A DNA stretch of 64,000 bases from Mimachlamys varia (lineage: Eukaryota; Mollusca; Bivalvia; Pectinida; Pectinidae): the NCBI GenBank assembly GCA_947623455.1, contig OX392542.1:16685625-16749624 (forward strand). Direction: 5' to 3'. Below the pieces are notes generated by a model, which saw only the letters and a program-made list of their open reading frames with translations, did no database searches and was not told the origin of the DNA. Numbering within the stretch: the first letter of the stretch is position 1; each line of letters opens with the position of its first letter. Of the stretch, positions 26,201 through 36,745 are shown in pieces. The position numbers were made by a program, and so were the translations under genes.

Positions 26201-27624
26201 TAAAGCAGAAAGACAAACGGCTTTATGAGGATAACCAGAAATATAGTCAAACGAAAGGCAAGGAACTTGATCGACAAGGGAAGGATGTCGGATCTGAAAT
26301 CAAGACTGTTTTGTTTAGTCGTTTACTTGAAAAACACGAGTCCGATAGTTTTCATGATATCGCTGCGAAACGTGATTTCAGCTCTGCCACACAAAATACA
26401 TTCAATGACAATCTAAATATTAAGATTACAGAAACTGAAAATCAGCCATCACACCATATCCGCCAACCAAGAAGTGCAAATGTTAACATCACTGGATCTG
26501 TTGAAAACGTCACAGAAAACGTTGAAAACGTAACGGGAAATGTTACAAACGCCACAGGATATGCTGCAAACGTCACAGAAAACGTTGAAAACGTCACGGG
26601 AAATGTTACAAACGCCACAGGATATGCTGAAAACGTAACAGAAATACTAACACAAGTTATTGTAAACGCAGCGCTGTCTTCGTTGAACGTAACGAATGAC
26701 AGTAGCACCATTACATATCCCACTGGAAACATTAGTTTCAATTCATCACACTGGCCTCATGATTCAGACGCAAATTTCACGTTCGATATGGATGCAGGCA
26801 ATGACTCTTTTTTCAACACGAACATGTCTCGTATGAGAGTAAATCTAAGGGGAATTTTCGGAACAAATATCAAGTCGGTAAAGGATGTTATAGATACAAT
26901 TCTTCCCGAGACACCTTATGCCAAGGTCCTCACTATAGAAACGGCCGTAGACGAAGAGCAGCTTGTTTACATGTATATAGAGTATGCCACGAATATCTTC
27001 TTCACTGTTGAGCTGTTTTGCCGTCTTATCTGCTGTCCTCGAGCAACCCATTACATCTTCTCATTCCAAAATGTCATCGACATGCTCGTTTTGGCGGCAG
27101 TCTACATAAGGAGTCTGGTTTTCTTGCTTGACAAAGAGGATTACCCAAGTGATATCGACATTCTCCTTTACCTACAAATGTTAAGGGTGCTTCGACTTCT
27201 TCGACTCCTGGAGAACGTTACAGCATACAAAGTTCTCTGTTACACAATGAAAGTTGGGAAAAAAGACATTTTCCTCATGTTGCTTTATGTTTTCATTGGC
27301 GTATTGTTCTTTTCAAATTTTATCTATTTCTTCGAACGAAACGAAGATTTCCCCAGCATTCCCGATTCCTGGTGGTGGAGTATGGTCACAATGACCACTG
27401 TCGGGTACGGAGACATGGTTCCAAAAACTTTTATTGGCAAAATCATCGGATCCGTTTGTGCACTCTCTGGAGTCTTCATGTTCTCACTTATCATACCAAT
27501 TTTTGTGAATACATTTCTGTCGATATATCAATATGCAGAAGTACATAATCGTGATACCGTTCTACCTCGTAGCATCTACATCAAGAAACAGAACAGCTTG
27601 AAAGTTCGGGAGCAGAGTGTTTAA
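17208..27624 (+). CDS. Shaw/Kv3-like voltage-gated K+ channel with giant S1-S2 loop (join 17208-17217, 22228-22709, 25477-27624)
   Basis: Three exons join in frame to 879 codons plus stop. T1 tetramerisation domain: I-N-V-G-G at residue 21 and the Zn site H-X5-C-X20-C-C at H76, C82, C103 and C104, typical of non-Shaker Kv channels. S1 is about 165-187. The S1-S2 loop is about 188-659. S2 is about 660-684, S3 689-715, S4 726-743, S5 760-782, pore filter T-V-G-Y-G-D 805-810 and S6 818-845. The family normally forms tetrameric plasma-membrane K+ channels that repolarise excitable cells. Charge-transfer residues E666, F673, E676 and D699 keep Shaker spacing. Oddities: the loop is roughly ten times the usual length, S4 has only R734, R737 and R740 with E743 next, and S6 has I-I-P for P-V-P. 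Exons 2 and 3 are firm; exon 1 is inferred. It may be a functional channel or a modifier subunit. Confidence 0.85.
17274..17592 (+). repeat. Dispersed repeat family B, copy 2
   Basis: Starts TTAATCTCAATTGAGTAGTG, contains TTTGTCCCCTAGCATCACTG and ends GTGTGTTACGTCATCTT. It lies just inside Kv intron 1. Confidence 0.75.
18285..18620 (+). repeat. MITE-like repeat, partner of 46.54-46.77 kb
   Basis: TTTAATCTTGTTTGAAACAA, TAACGTCGCTTTTGATTGGC and TTTTTTTATGTTATGGG recur in inverse orientation at 46540-46765. Its right part is palindromic: AACTTGAATATATTTTTTTA against AAAAAAAGATTCAAGTT. Confidence 0.6.
19300..19405 (+). repeat. SINE/LINE 3' tail fragment
   Basis: CGCATACACCGGGAGGCCAT, then CTTAAATGACACTGGCTGTT and a CAATCAACCAACC end, the same tail as at 8.3 and 33.7 kb. 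Confidence 0.5.
20080..21025 (+). pseudogene. LINE reverse transcriptase C-terminal remnant
   Basis: Frame-broken translation gives W-E-L-T-V-N-T-T-K-T-K-V-L-V-F-R (the conserved segment after the RT core), then an open stretch at 20508-20786. That stretch has a zinc-knuckle-like C-T-I-C-N ... D-E-Y-H-F-M-L-K-C, typical of the C-terminus of non-LTR retrotransposons. The element ends with AATAAAGAACTTGAACTTGA, a typical LINE tail. It is 5'-truncated, carries stops and lies in Kv intron 1. Confidence 0.75.
21026..22227. other. Kv intron 1, right part
   Basis: The segment 21200-21480 is richer in GC than its surroundings and has open frames on both strands, but no supported exon. A decayed retroelement tail is at 21945-22045. 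Confidence 0.4.
21945..22045 (-). repeat. Decayed retroelement tail
   Basis: AAGGGAATAAGACCAGTTCT, GGAAGAGTAGCC and ATCACCCGCCTTGTAAATCT match the tail family with many changes. It sits about 180 bp before the T1 exon. Confidence 0.6.
22228..22709 (+). CDS. Kv gene exon 2: T1 domain
   Basis: Acceptor TTTTTATCTAAG at 22216-22227, donor ACTAAG|GTAACA in phase 0. Residues 4-164: H-I-N-V-G-G-C-R-Y-E, then C-F-F-E-R-P, L-A-Y-H-Q-T-G-Q-L-H, E-F-W-D-V-N-P and E-N-C-C-Y-H-R-Y, followed by M-W-S-V-L-D before the membrane part. The frame has no Met before the I-N-V-G-G motif and a stop just upstream, so the start codon must be on an earlier exon. Confidence 0.9.
22710..25476. other. Kv intron 2
   Basis: AT-rich, with no exon or recognised transposon other than the inverted repeat at 25163-25302. 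It ends with the acceptor TTATAATTTCAG. Confidence 0.6.
25163..25302. repeat. Inverted repeat (foldback) in Kv intron 2
   Basis: TATTTTTAGGGTTTGTCG...CAATTTTCTCAT is mirrored by ATGGGAAAATTGTT...CGACAAACCCTAAAAATA. The arms are about 35 bp and the loop about 65 bp. Confidence 0.7.
25477..27624 (+). CDS. Kv gene exon 3: S1-S6, pore and giant S1-S2 loop
   Basis: The acceptor TTTCAG (25471-25476) is in phase 0, matching exon 2. The exon opens with I-Y-F-C-V-A-T-V-F-I-L-M-A-I-F-A-T-A-L, which looks like a signal peptide alone but is S1 once joined to the T1 exon. The loop holds R-E-K-R (227-230) and R-Q-P-R (493-496) cleavage-type motifs. A 25-residue Asn-Val-Thr repeat is at 26497-26645, and I count about 20 N-X-S/T sequons. 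The pore is M-T-M-T-T-V-G-Y-G-D and S6 is G-V-F-M-F-S-L-I-I-P-I-F-V-N-T-F. The frame stays open for 716 codons despite lying in AT-rich DNA. Confidence 0.93.
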   Translation: MYFCVATVFILMAIFATALGTLPHIAINSTSQIEVGNTTENGTLILPPDADTSNVRPNGAKGREKREMTPRRSFSIPAQEDGPMYMPEKQNKGSSVHISLAIQPVHQYNDIGKDDYHGKQTDINRKFGNEFDVRKDGIEGTPIEYTYDLDERRRDPSMPRQMDNLKALSHDAMAMKDQLTRFANHRTYDSDNHHKINHEKLISDEYEVQGDEQRIDLQQEDLAKHKQGDCEQHQKEYLGQQLKQKDKRLYEDNQKYSQTKGKELDRQGKDVGSEIKTVLFSRLLEKHESDSFHDIAAKRDFSSATQNTFNDNLNIKITETENQPSHHIRQPRSANVNITGSVENVTENVENVTGNVTNATGYAANVTENVENVTGNVTNATGYAENVTEILTQVIVNAALSSLNVTNDSSTITYPTGNISFNSSHWPHDSDANFTFDMDAGNDSFFNTNMSRMRVNLRGIFGTNIKSVKDVIDTILPETPYAKVLTIETAVDEEQLVYMYIEYATNIFFTVELFCRLICCPRATHYIFSFQNVIDMLVLAAVYIRSLVFLLDKEDYPSDIDILLYLQMLRVLRLLRLLENVTAYKVLCYTMKVGKKDIFLMLLYVFIGVLFFSNFIYFFERNEDFPSIPDSWWWSMVTMTTVGYGDMVPKTFIGKIIGSVCALSGVFMFSLIIPIFVNTFLSIYQYAEVHNRDTVLPRSIYIKKQNSLKVREQSV

Positions 27625-28020
27625 GGAATATGTACCTATGCCACGGAAAATAAATACTACAATGTTCGGAAACAGGTTGGCTAAAAAACTTGTGCCCCTG
27701 CCTAGAAACAAAACAGCTTCAAGGTCCGGGAATAGGGTGTATGAAAAACATACACCCATAACAAGTAACAAAACCGCTACAAGGTCTGGGAACAGAGTAA
27801 TTGAGAAACATACACCCATAACAAGTAACAAAACCGCTACAAGGTCTGGGAACAGAGTGATTAAGAAATATACATCCGCACCAAGAAACAAAACAGCTAC
27901 AAGGTCCGAGAACAGAGTGATTGAGAAATATACATCCGCACCAAGAAACAAAACAGCTACAAGGTCTGAGAACAGACTGTTTGAGAAATATACATCCGCA
28001 CCAAGAAACAGAGTGATTGA
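27580..28020 (+). repeat. 60-bp minisatellite overlapping the Kv stop codon
   Basis: Seven or so units with AACAAAACAGCTACAAGGTC and GAACAGAGTGATTGAGAAAT. The first, diverged unit provides the last codons and stop of the channel ORF, in a different frame from the one that is open through the other units. The 152-codon frame at 27617-28075 is 20-residue repeats (R-N-K-T-A-T-R-S-x-N-R-V-I-E-K) and probably not a separate gene. Confidence 0.9.
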
Positions 28021-28169
28021 AAACAAACAACCATATCAAAAACAGCTACTGATTGTATATGCACGTATTATATAATATTTAATTTCGTTTATACTTCAGG
28101 GTGCATAGCTATTTGTGACCGTCATGTATTTGGCCGTGTCCACGTTAATGCCGATAACATATGGTGATA

Positions 28170-28895
28170 TGCTAAACTCACTGATCCTCTGAGGTTGAAT
28201 TAGAAGTAGATTTGTAATCTGACATCATACTTTTTATTTGTAGTGTATATATTACATGTAGTTACAGTTAATCCTCTGAGGTTGAATTAGAAGTAGATCT
28301 ATTATCTGACATCATACTTTTTATTTGTAGTATATATATTACATATAGTTACAGTTAATTCATCTGGGGTTGAATTAGCAGTAGATTTGTTATCTGACAT
28401 CATACTTTTTATTTATAGTGTATATATTACATGTAGTTACAGTTAATCCTCTGAGGTTGAATTAGAAGTAGATCTATTATCTGACATCATACTTTTTATT
28501 TATAGTGTATATATTACATATAGTTACAGTTAATTCATCTGGGGTTGAATAAGCAGTAGATTTGTTATCTTGTATCATACTTCTTATCTATAGTGTATAT
28601 ATTTCATGTAGTAACAGTTAATTCAACTGAAGTTGAATTAGAAGTAGATTTATTATCTCGCATCAAACTTTTTATTGATAGTGTATATATTACATGTAGT
28701 TAGAAAGTTAATTCAACTGAAGTTGAATTAGCAGTAGATTTGTTATCTCGCATCAAACTTTTTATTGATAGTGTATATATTACATGTAGTTAGATAGTTA
28801 ATTCAACTGAAGTTGAATTAGCAGTAGATTTGTTATCTCGCATCAAACTTTTTATTGATAGTGTATATATTACATGTAGTTAGATAGTTAATTCA
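28170..28895. repeat. 88-bp tandem repeat, about 8 units
   Basis: Units contain GAGGTTGAATTAGAAGTAGA, TCTGACATCATACTTTTTAT and GTGTATATATTACATGTAGT. The right-hand units share CAACTGAAGTTGAATTAG, so the array has two subtypes. Confidence 0.93.
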
Positions 28896-29214
28896 GTGCC
28901 CGCTGGATTTGTACATATTTTGGGAATGAAAAGTTTTTTTGTAAGTTGATCCTATATTTCATGGTTCACGATTTCGAGAATTCTGATATATCACACTTGT
29001 ATGTAGTCCTTTATCATATGTATTGGATTCACATTCGTCTTAGTGACGGGTCTGCAATTATGACGGGATAATGTCCATGTTTTCTATTATTAGTGATCCG
29101 GGCTTGGTTAATAGAAGTTTTTTCGAAGAGTGTTGCCATCATTGGACCTATGATGACGCAAATGTCAGAGTGATTTGCGACTGGAAAATAATATGTAAAT
29201 GTTTTACTTTTAGA

Positions 29215-30065
29215 CAGGGATTGAACGGCTTTTATTTTTCATTTTCGTGTTGGAATGAATAAAAAATCGGTTACATCCATATTACATGAAGCCCGTTTGC
29301 GTTCATACCGGCATGACAAAAAACGCCGTTCAATCAATATATTTACATTTTTATCATCGAACATATTTTTATCCCCCGCTTTCACCGACACGGTGTCTGT
29401 CATATTTCGTTTCCGTGCAATAACGGCAGCAAATATTATCCGATTTCCTAACTTAGTAATAAGATTAATTACCTAACGGGCACGACCAAGTTTATTCGCC
29501 ACTTTTGGTGGACTTTATTTGGCAGAGTTACGCCACCTTGAAGAACGTTTCCGTACAAACACGGCAACAAATAGTATCCGATTTCTGTGTATAAGGCTTT
29601 AGTTTTTGTTTAATTTCTAAGCAATATATATTGTGTCAACAGCAGGAAAATTACAAAAGATTTTTACATACAATATGATTACCCCCTTACAAAAGGAGGA
29701 AAAGCGGAGGATATTAATTCTACGAATTAGCTTGCTTAATTTTATTTATTGTTTCTTGAAAGTTATCTAATTAACTGCATTTGTTTTTGCGTCGTACTGT
29801 GAACGACATTGGTGGAACAGCCCTGATTCGAATCAAATTGGTGCCAATAATTATCAACTGTAATTTGAGTGTTTAACGCAAAGGCGTTCTCCATGTTATC
29901 CGAAACTGATGAACAAGACTCGCATTGAACAAGATGTATATATTACGCCGTGAATGGATGCATTTGTATTGTATTCATTCTGTATATATAGTCTAGTGGC
30001 TGTTGTTTTTAGTTGGTTTATTCATGTAGAGAAGAAACAAGCAGAATGGAAATATATATTTTTAT
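29215..30065 (+). mobile_element. Foldback element C, copy 1
   Basis: The head, GGGATTGAACGGCTTTTATT ... CATGACAAAAAACGCCGTTC, is an inverted repeat. The distal part (29755-30060) matches 34490-34815, for example GGCGTTCTCCATGTTATCCG. Between them is about 350 bp not shared with copy 2. There is no ORF of its own. Confidence 0.6.
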
Positions 30066-30223
30066 GGCATTGTTTTTGTTGGAAGTTGTACAGGGTGTTT
30101 CATTATATATGATACATTCTAAATCGAATTTTCTCAGTCACTTCTCATCACATCAAAAAACTGTATACACCACATGATAGGTAATTGTTCCAAGTTTTGT
30201 TTGATTAAAAGTTCGGGAAAATT

Positions 30224-30291
30224 TGACGTCATATATGATATCATCGATGACGTCATCGATGACGTCATTTATGATGTCATCTATGACGTCT
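30224..30291 (+). promoter_or_regulatory. 12-bp repeats with TGACGTCA palindromes
   Basis: Perfect TGACGTCA at 30224, 30248 and 30260, with near copies at 30272 (TGATGTCA) and 30284 (TGACGTCT). The last four are spaced exactly 12 bp apart. TGACGTCA is the CREB/ATF site. They sit just upstream of the transposase start, where an element promoter would be. Confidence 0.5.
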
Positions 30292-30306
30292 TCGGCAATC
30301 GCAAAG

Positions 30307-31388
30307 ATGGAGGTGTCTGAAAAACATCTTGCAGAAGTAGTAAAACTGTTTTATCAGCTAAACTCACCTATAAAAGTGGTAAGATGTATGCATAAAAGTA
30401 TCCAGAGATGCCGATGATGTCAACAATGCAGATTAAGCGTGTTCAAAATTGGTTTGAACACAGAGGATCAGTTGCTGATGGAAGACATGCAAACAAGGGA
30501 AGGCCTACATGTGCTCGTTCTGGGGAAAATATTGAAAATGTGAGAACAGTAATAGAGAAAACTCCCCAAAAGTCTGTGCGACAAGTGTTAAAAGACATAG
30601 ACAGTAATAGGAAAAGTATCTCTAGTGTCTACAGGATACTCAAATTTGATTTGCACTTGACGCCATATCGGATTTCAATAATGCAGCACCTTAAAGACAC
30701 TGACATTCATTCTAGGTTGGCATTTGCGAGGTGGGTTATAGAGCAGCCACAGACATTTCCGGATACCGTTTGGTTTTCAGATGAAGCTCATTTTTACCTA
30801 CATAATGAGGTAAACAAGCAGAATTTCAGACTCTGGGGTTCTGAAAAACCACAATTCTATACAGAGAAACCCCTACATAGTGATAAAGTAACCGTTTGGG
30901 CGGCTCTTAGTTCAACTGGAATTATTGGCCCATTCTTTTATGAGCACACTAATGGCAACGCCATGACAGTTAACTCTGATCGCTATCTCTAGCTTCTGAA
31001 AAGAAAATTCTTGCCGGCCTTGCAAAAGAAATCTGCTAACATAAGATCAGTGTGGTTTCAACAGGATGGCGCTACACCACATACAGCTGGAATTGTTCTT
31101 GAGTGGTTGGATTCAATTTTTGGAAGAAAGATGATATCGCCGAAGACTCGTACAGAGTGGCCGCCACATTCACCTGACCTCAACCCTTTGGATTTCTTTT
31201 TGTGGGGTTATCTGAAGGATAGAGTGTACAATCCACCTCCTGAGAACACTGTAGACCTTAAGCAGGCTATCCGGAGAGAAATCCGTGCAATTTCTACTGA
31301 AACATGTGCATTTGTTACTAAGAATTTTAGACGTAGAATTGACCTTGTCGTTGACCAAAACGGACGTCATTTGAAACACTTGGTATAA
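30307..31388 (+). pseudogene. Mariner transposase, broken by a frameshift and a stop
   Basis: The N-terminus (M-E-V-S-E-K-H-L-A-E-V-V-K-L-F-Y) is in another frame from the main ORF starting near 30408, so a frameshift lies about 30380-30420. The main frame has an in-frame TAG at 30990-30992 and then continues to 31388. Catalytic motifs: W-F-S-D-E-A-H-F, F-Q-Q-D-G-A-T-P-H, and S-P-D-L-N-P-L-D-F-F-L-W-G. 41 residues separate the second and third Asp, so DD41D. It is inactive as it stands. Confidence 0.88.
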
Positions 31389-31602
31389 AAAAGTACCTTT
31401 TATTAACCAAAATTTAAATGTTTAATATCCTATTAAGTATTGTCAATTAGATATGAGAATAAAATTTAGAAAAATGTGCTTTCCTGTGGTATATATATTA
31501 TTTTTCTATGATTAAAATTAAATGAGTTATTGAAATTTAGAAAGTATCAGATATTATGAAACACCCTGTATTTAACGCTATACAAATAAAATGTTAATAT
31601 AT

Positions 31603-31900
31603 AGAGGTTACACAACGAGTGGTTGTTGGATATGGAATTTCCCTCGAGATAATTAGTTTTTAAAAGTTACAAAAGACACGAGCTTTAGTAACTTTTAAAA
31701 AATACCATATCCAATAACCACGAGTTGTGTGACCTGTTTCTACCACAATAATATTAAGTCGTAGTGGCAGTGTTTTTTCTGTGAAACGCAGATGATATTT
31801 GCGCGAAAACACATCATCTCGTATATATTCCCGCCAAATTGTGACGACGTCAACAATCGATCAAGTGACGATTCTGCCAATTGTGGTAGAAAAATATTAT
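31603..31900. mobile_element. Foldback element D, copy 1
   Basis: GGTTACACAACGAGTGGTTG...AAAAGTTACAAAAGACACGA is followed by its inverted copy, ending CAATAACCACGAGTTGTGTG. The unique part has GCGCGAAAACACATCATCTC and ends CCAATTGTGGTAGAAA. The same structure is at 51.78-53.80 kb. Confidence 0.75.
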
Positions 31901-31904
31901 ATAG

Positions 31905-32818
31905 AAGAGTATGTTTATATTGTATTAATCATATATACATGTAAGAGTATGTCTATATTGTATTAATCATATGTACATGTAAGAGTATGTCTATATTGTA
32001 TTAATCATATATACATGTAAGAGTATGTCTATATTGTATTAATCATATATACATGTAAGAGTATGTCTATATTGTATTAATCATATATACATGTAAGAGT
32101 ATGTCTATATTGTATTAATCATATATACATGTAAGAGTATGTCTATATTGTATTAATCATATATACATGTAAGAGTATGTCTATATTGTATTAATCATAT
32201 ATACATGTAAGAGTATGTCTATATTGTATTAATCATATATACATGTAAGAGTATGTCTATATTGTATTAATCATATATACATGTAAGAGTATTCTATATT
32301 GTATTAATCATATATACATGTAAGAGTATGTCTATATTGTATTAATCATATATACATGTAAGAGTATGTCTATATTGTATTAATCATATATACATGTAAG
32401 AGTATGTCTATATTGTATTAATCATATATACATGTAAGAGTATGTCTATATTGTATTAATCATATATACATGTAAGAGTATGTCTATATTGTATTAATCA
32501 TATATACATGTAAGAGTATGTTTATATTATATTTATCATATATACATGTAAGAGTATGTCTATATTGTATTAATCATATATACATGTAAGAGTATGTCTA
32601 TATTGTATTAATCATATATACATGTTAGAGTATGTCTATATTGTATTAATCATATATACATGTAAGAGTATGTCTATATTGTATTAATCATATATACATG
32701 TAAGAGTATGTCTATATTGTATTAATCATATATACATGTTAGAGTATGTCTATATTGTATTAATCATATATACATGTAAGAGTATGTCTATATTGTATTA
32801 ATCATATGTACATGTGCG
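31905..32818. repeat. 38-bp minisatellite, about 24 units
   Basis: Unit GAGTATGTCTATATTGTATT plus AATCATATATACATGTAA. Units are nearly identical, so the array is young. It abuts foldback element D. Confidence 0.97.
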
Positions 32819-33539
32819 GATGGGTCAAGTATTTTAAGGGGCAATTAAGTGAAGTTGATTTATTTTACTTTTTAATAATATCACCAAATACTATAAAAAT
32901 TGTAGTTCTGTAATCCTTGTGAACTATTCATACATATATTTGGACAAAACCTGAAGTTTTCCATGCGTTTTTTTTAAATTAACGATAAGGAAATCCTTAA
33001 TCCTCCAACCCATGCAAATCAGATATATGTTTCACGGCATCTCTATAGCGGAACTTCGCGACCATTTTTATTAACGTAGCATATATATGCATTGTAAAAA
33101 GCGAACACGTGTCCAGGTTAACAAACCTCCCATCATGGCCCCCCTGTGTGCGAGCTTTCAATAATATCTGCTTTGGTTAGCCTAATAATAATTATATATC
33201 ATAATTTCGTGAATCTAATACACCTTGAAAGAAGTACATTTTTGTACGTGTGAAATCACTCGCGTCTGTTCGATTGTTTAAATACATGTGGTCGTACCAG
33301 GGGGCGTGGTTTTTCGCGCTATATTTTGATGTCGCTATATTTGGCGCGGGCTTTCCCAATAGTTAAACCGACCACATCGGACATCGGCTACACGGTATCA
33401 AATTATCAAGTACAGATTCCTTTGTCTGAATATAGATATGTTTTATTCTAGTTGATTAAAAGTCTTAATAGGTGATACGGTATCTTTGGTAAGTGAGATG
33501 GCACTTTAAAGATGCCATTGGAAGCAATCTCCCACTGAC
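32819..33539. other. Non-coding stretch
   Basis: No gene or repeat recognised. A GC-richer patch at 33290-33360 has no clear meaning. Confidence 0.4.
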
Positions 33540-33770
33540 AGTAGGGGCCGCGGTGACCAAGTTGTTAATGTTTTCCGACATTCTACCACTAGCCCTCCAC
33601 CTCTGGGTTGCGAGTTCGAAACCCACGTGGGGCAGTTGCCTGGTACTGACCGTAAGTAGGTGGTTTTTCTCCGGGTACTCCGGCTTTCCTCCCCCACCAA
33701 AACCTGGCAAGTCTTAAATGACCCTGTCTGTTTATAGGACGCAAAACAAAACAAAACCAAAACCCACTGC
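33540..33770 (+). repeat. tRNA-derived SINE, full-length
   Basis: The head GGGGCCGCGGTGACCAAGTT with an A-box-like part, a B-box at GGTTGCGAGTTCGAAACC, the core TTTTTCTCCGGGTACTCCGG, and a tail AAATGACCCTGTCTGTTTAT ending in AAAACAAAACC. The segment between A and B boxes (ATTCTACCACTAGCCCTCCA) is the sequence tandemly repeated at 61.0-62.7 kb. Confidence 0.85.
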
Positions 33771-34287
33771 CAACAGAAGACAGATATAGCCAGGTGTCAT
33801 AGGATTAGTTGTGAGCGCCTAATAAGGCAGCTCCTCAAACATTGAATTGTATATGGTAATGTATTAATTGTAATAACATTGGTATCTATGTACTGTGAAG
33901 CTTACGTTAGTTAGATATGCTATGTATCAACTGTTGTATATTTACAACGTATTGTCAACACAAATAAAATGACTTCAGTCCATTTTATCTTTCATATTGT
34001 TTTGGAGTTATTATTTTAAACCTTTAGATAGCAACATGTATATAAATAATGTTTCGGCCACAAAAAAATAATCCCGACCTTTTTCGCAAATTACTTTCTA
34101 ATTACTAACCTTTCACAGAAAGATTGAAAAGTGCTGCTGATCGTGTGTATTTAATTAACAGAGACTGAAGGAATTTTCTTAGCACAGTGTAAGAGGTATT
34201 GTGTGTGATACCGAACCGCCAAGCAGGAATTTTCTTATTACAGGAAGTACATTTTTCAGTAGTGTTTGCTTAAGTTTAGCTATATTT
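33771..34287. other. Non-coding stretch
   Basis: AT-rich; nothing recognised. Confidence 0.4.
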
Positions 34288-34820
34288 ACATAGGGATTGA
34301 ACGGCGTTTTTTAATTTTCATGCCGGTATGAATGAAAAGCGGTTACATCCATATTGCATGAAGCCCGCTAGGGCTTCATGGTCAATATGGATGTAACCGA
34401 TTTGCATTCATACCGGCATGAAAATTAAAACAACGCCGTTCAATCCATATATTTACATTTTTACTATTGAACAATTGTTTAATTCAATTTCTTATTCATT
34501 GAACAACTGGTTAATCAACTGCGTTTGTTATTACACCGTCCTTTAAACGAAAAAGGCGGAACAGCCATAATTTGGCTAAAATTGGCGCCAATTATTTACC
34601 GTAGTCATTTGAACGTTTGACGCGGGGGCGTTCTCCATGTTATCCGAAGCGGAGCCGTAAAACTCCCATTGAACAAGACTAATATATTACGTCATAAGTA
34701 ATTCACGTGAATGGATGTATTCATACTGTATTCATGATGTATTCATAGTCTAGTGTTTGTTGTTTTCAGTTGGTATGTTCATATAGAGAAGAAACAATCA
34801 GGATGTAAATATATTTTAAT
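34288..34820 (+). mobile_element. Foldback element C, copy 2
   Basis: A palindrome about 170 bp long: GGGATTGAACGGCGTTTTTT ... GCCCGCTAGGGC ... AACAACGCCGTTCAATCC. It is followed by a unique tail shared with 29755-30060. No ORF. Confidence 0.75.
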
Positions 34821-34827
34821 GTCCAGA

Positions 34828-34970
34828 AAAATATAGGTTAATGCCAGGGATGGAGCCCTGGATTCAGACACCTTACAAATATTCCTCACGCATGAGGTTT
34901 CAATTTTCACACATTTTTCCCATTTACATATTTATATTCATACACATATACAAACATGCATTAGCCCACG
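34828..34970 (-). repeat. Dispersed repeat, partner of 7.97-8.16 kb
   Basis: TGCCAGGGATGGAGCCCTGG and ACAAATATTCCTCACGCATG match 7970-8160 inverted. Confidence 0.6.
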
Positions 34971-35204
34971 TCGACGAGGTGTAAATATATTTTTGCGTTA
35001 TTGATAATCAGATTTAATCAAATTATAACATACACTCAACATAAAGAAATCTTCGTATTATATTTACATATTAACATGTAAGGTTACAAAAGGACGGCCT
35101 CCCGATGTACATGTACATGATGTATGTGACTTGATGTGTGTGTGGAATGCATTTTCTTGTAAGGTTCCTTGGGGTAATACGGAACTGGTGTCGAGACCAA
35201 CTCA

Positions 35205-35290
35205 GCCAAAGATGACGTAACACACACCTATGCTGCATCTTTTAAAATTAGTAATAGATACAGTATGCCAAAAAAATAAATTAAACCATA
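35205..35290 (-). repeat. Family B fragment
   Basis: GATGACGTAACACACACCTA then AGTAATAGATACAGTATGCC, the inverted 3' part of family B. Confidence 0.65.
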
Positions 35291-36050
35291 TTCCAAACTC
35301 GAATAAACAAGGGACAAAATATGAACAAAGGAATAATTTACACGGAGTTCCTTGAAAACATACAAGATAATAAGACTAGTTGTTGCGGAAGAGTAAGCGT
35401 CTTCTACTTCATCGACGACACTCGCCATGTAAGCCTAGGTCACATCCAGGTAAATGTCACGTCCTCAAAGTGGGAACTGAGCCATGCTTCTCAATCACAT
35501 AAAGTAAGCATACTAAAGAGTTTAATCAAAACAGAGAATGCAACAAAGATGGCGGCCATAAAACAATCAACGTGCATCTCTCGAATCTCTGTGTCGTAAG
35601 TTTGTTTTTCAGAAACCGGCATATATCACACAAAGTTAAACAAGCTCTAGACTACCGCATTGAATGCGAAGTAGTGATGTTACTATCAAGACCGGGAAAG
35701 TTTACGATAGCAACATAAAGATAGTTGAGTTTATTGTATATCTTATAAGTAAGCTGTCCGTGATGGTCACAGCTTGCGTAGTGGAATTCATGATCTGGCA
35801 AAGTGTTCTGTTACCTGTCTTGATAAGCTCCTCGACAATAAAAACATGAGTGAGGAATGCCTTCCCCCTCCACAGGAATGCCAAAAGTTCTTCAGAAAAA
35901 AAGTTTTCTCCAACAAAGATATTGTCAATCAGAAATGCAAGCATTCATACTATATCTTCCTCAGAATATTTCATCTAATTATTTGTTTTTCGTAAAAAAA
36001 ATTAAAACCAGTTTTCTCTTTGAGCAAAGTACATGTACAACCCATTAATA
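35290..36050 (-). pseudogene. Decayed RT element copy
   Basis: From the tail (AACAAGGGACAAAATATGAA, TAGTTGTTGCGGAAGAGTAA) it extends into eroded RT sequence. ATGGCGGCCATAAAACAATC, GTGATGTTACTATCAAGACC and CTTGATAAGCTCCTCGACAA match the complement of the RT ORF at 10260-11423. Many stops and indels are present. Confidence 0.75.
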
Positions 36051-36470
36051 CACCTCTACACTATTGATGCCATCACTTTATGTGGAAAGACTCCACTAGC
36101 TTAAAGAATTATATTCAAAGGTAGGATTAACGCCACATCAGGTATTTTGATTTAAAACTCGCCTATCCGCTTGTCTGAGATGACCTTCTTGAATGTTCAA
36201 AAATCATTTTGACACTTTGTGTCTATAAAATCTCAAATAAACCTGCTCTTTCTTTGATTAAAAATAGTTGTTTAAAAATTGTGACAATCAATTGATTTTT
36301 GTTTTCTGTGAGGTGCTATTTTAGTTATTTTCGCGCTGAAATATTTCTGTTTAATTATTATTGCGATAATTGCAATTTCAGTTTTTCGCTTTATATGGCA
36401 AGTATTGTGGTTGCGCCAGTTGATCACTGCGTTGATATTTAAAAAAAAAATCATAGACTCTTAAAACAAA
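36051..36470. other. Non-coding stretch
   Basis: Nothing recognised. Confidence 0.4.
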
Positions 36471-36745
36471 CTTAAAGAATACCAAAGCGTGAATAAAATC
36501 ATTATCCGAACTCAAAATCGATTTTACTAGAGGCGAACTAGAAACAAAAGAAAGATTTACATGGAGACCTCTGTAAAAGTACAAGATAATAAGACAAGTT
36601 ATTCCGGAAGAGTAAACGTCTTCTGCTTCATCGACGACACCGGCCATGTAAATCTTGTTCACATCAAAGTAAGCGTCAATCCTCAAGAATAAGAACCGGT
36701 TTATAGTGGTGTTGACGCCTTGGTATTCTCTGTTTTGTTTTTCTA
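36471..36745 (-). repeat. Retroelement tail copy
   Basis: AAAGAATACCAAAGCGTGAA through TTATTCCGGAAGAGTAAACG to AGAATAAGAACCGGTTTATA. It is followed by an opposite-strand tail end (GTTGACGCCTTGGTATTCTC), so two copies abut tail to tail. Confidence 0.7.

Larger units (their letters stand above)
30091..31568 (+). mobile_element. Mariner-type transposon (DD41D)
   Basis: Terminal inverted repeats CAGGGTGTTTCATTATATAT (30091) and, inverted at the right end, CAGGGTGTTTCATAATATCT (31568), flanked by TA on both sides. It encodes a single transposase, disrupted once or twice. It is inserted right at the end of foldback element C. Confidence 0.9.
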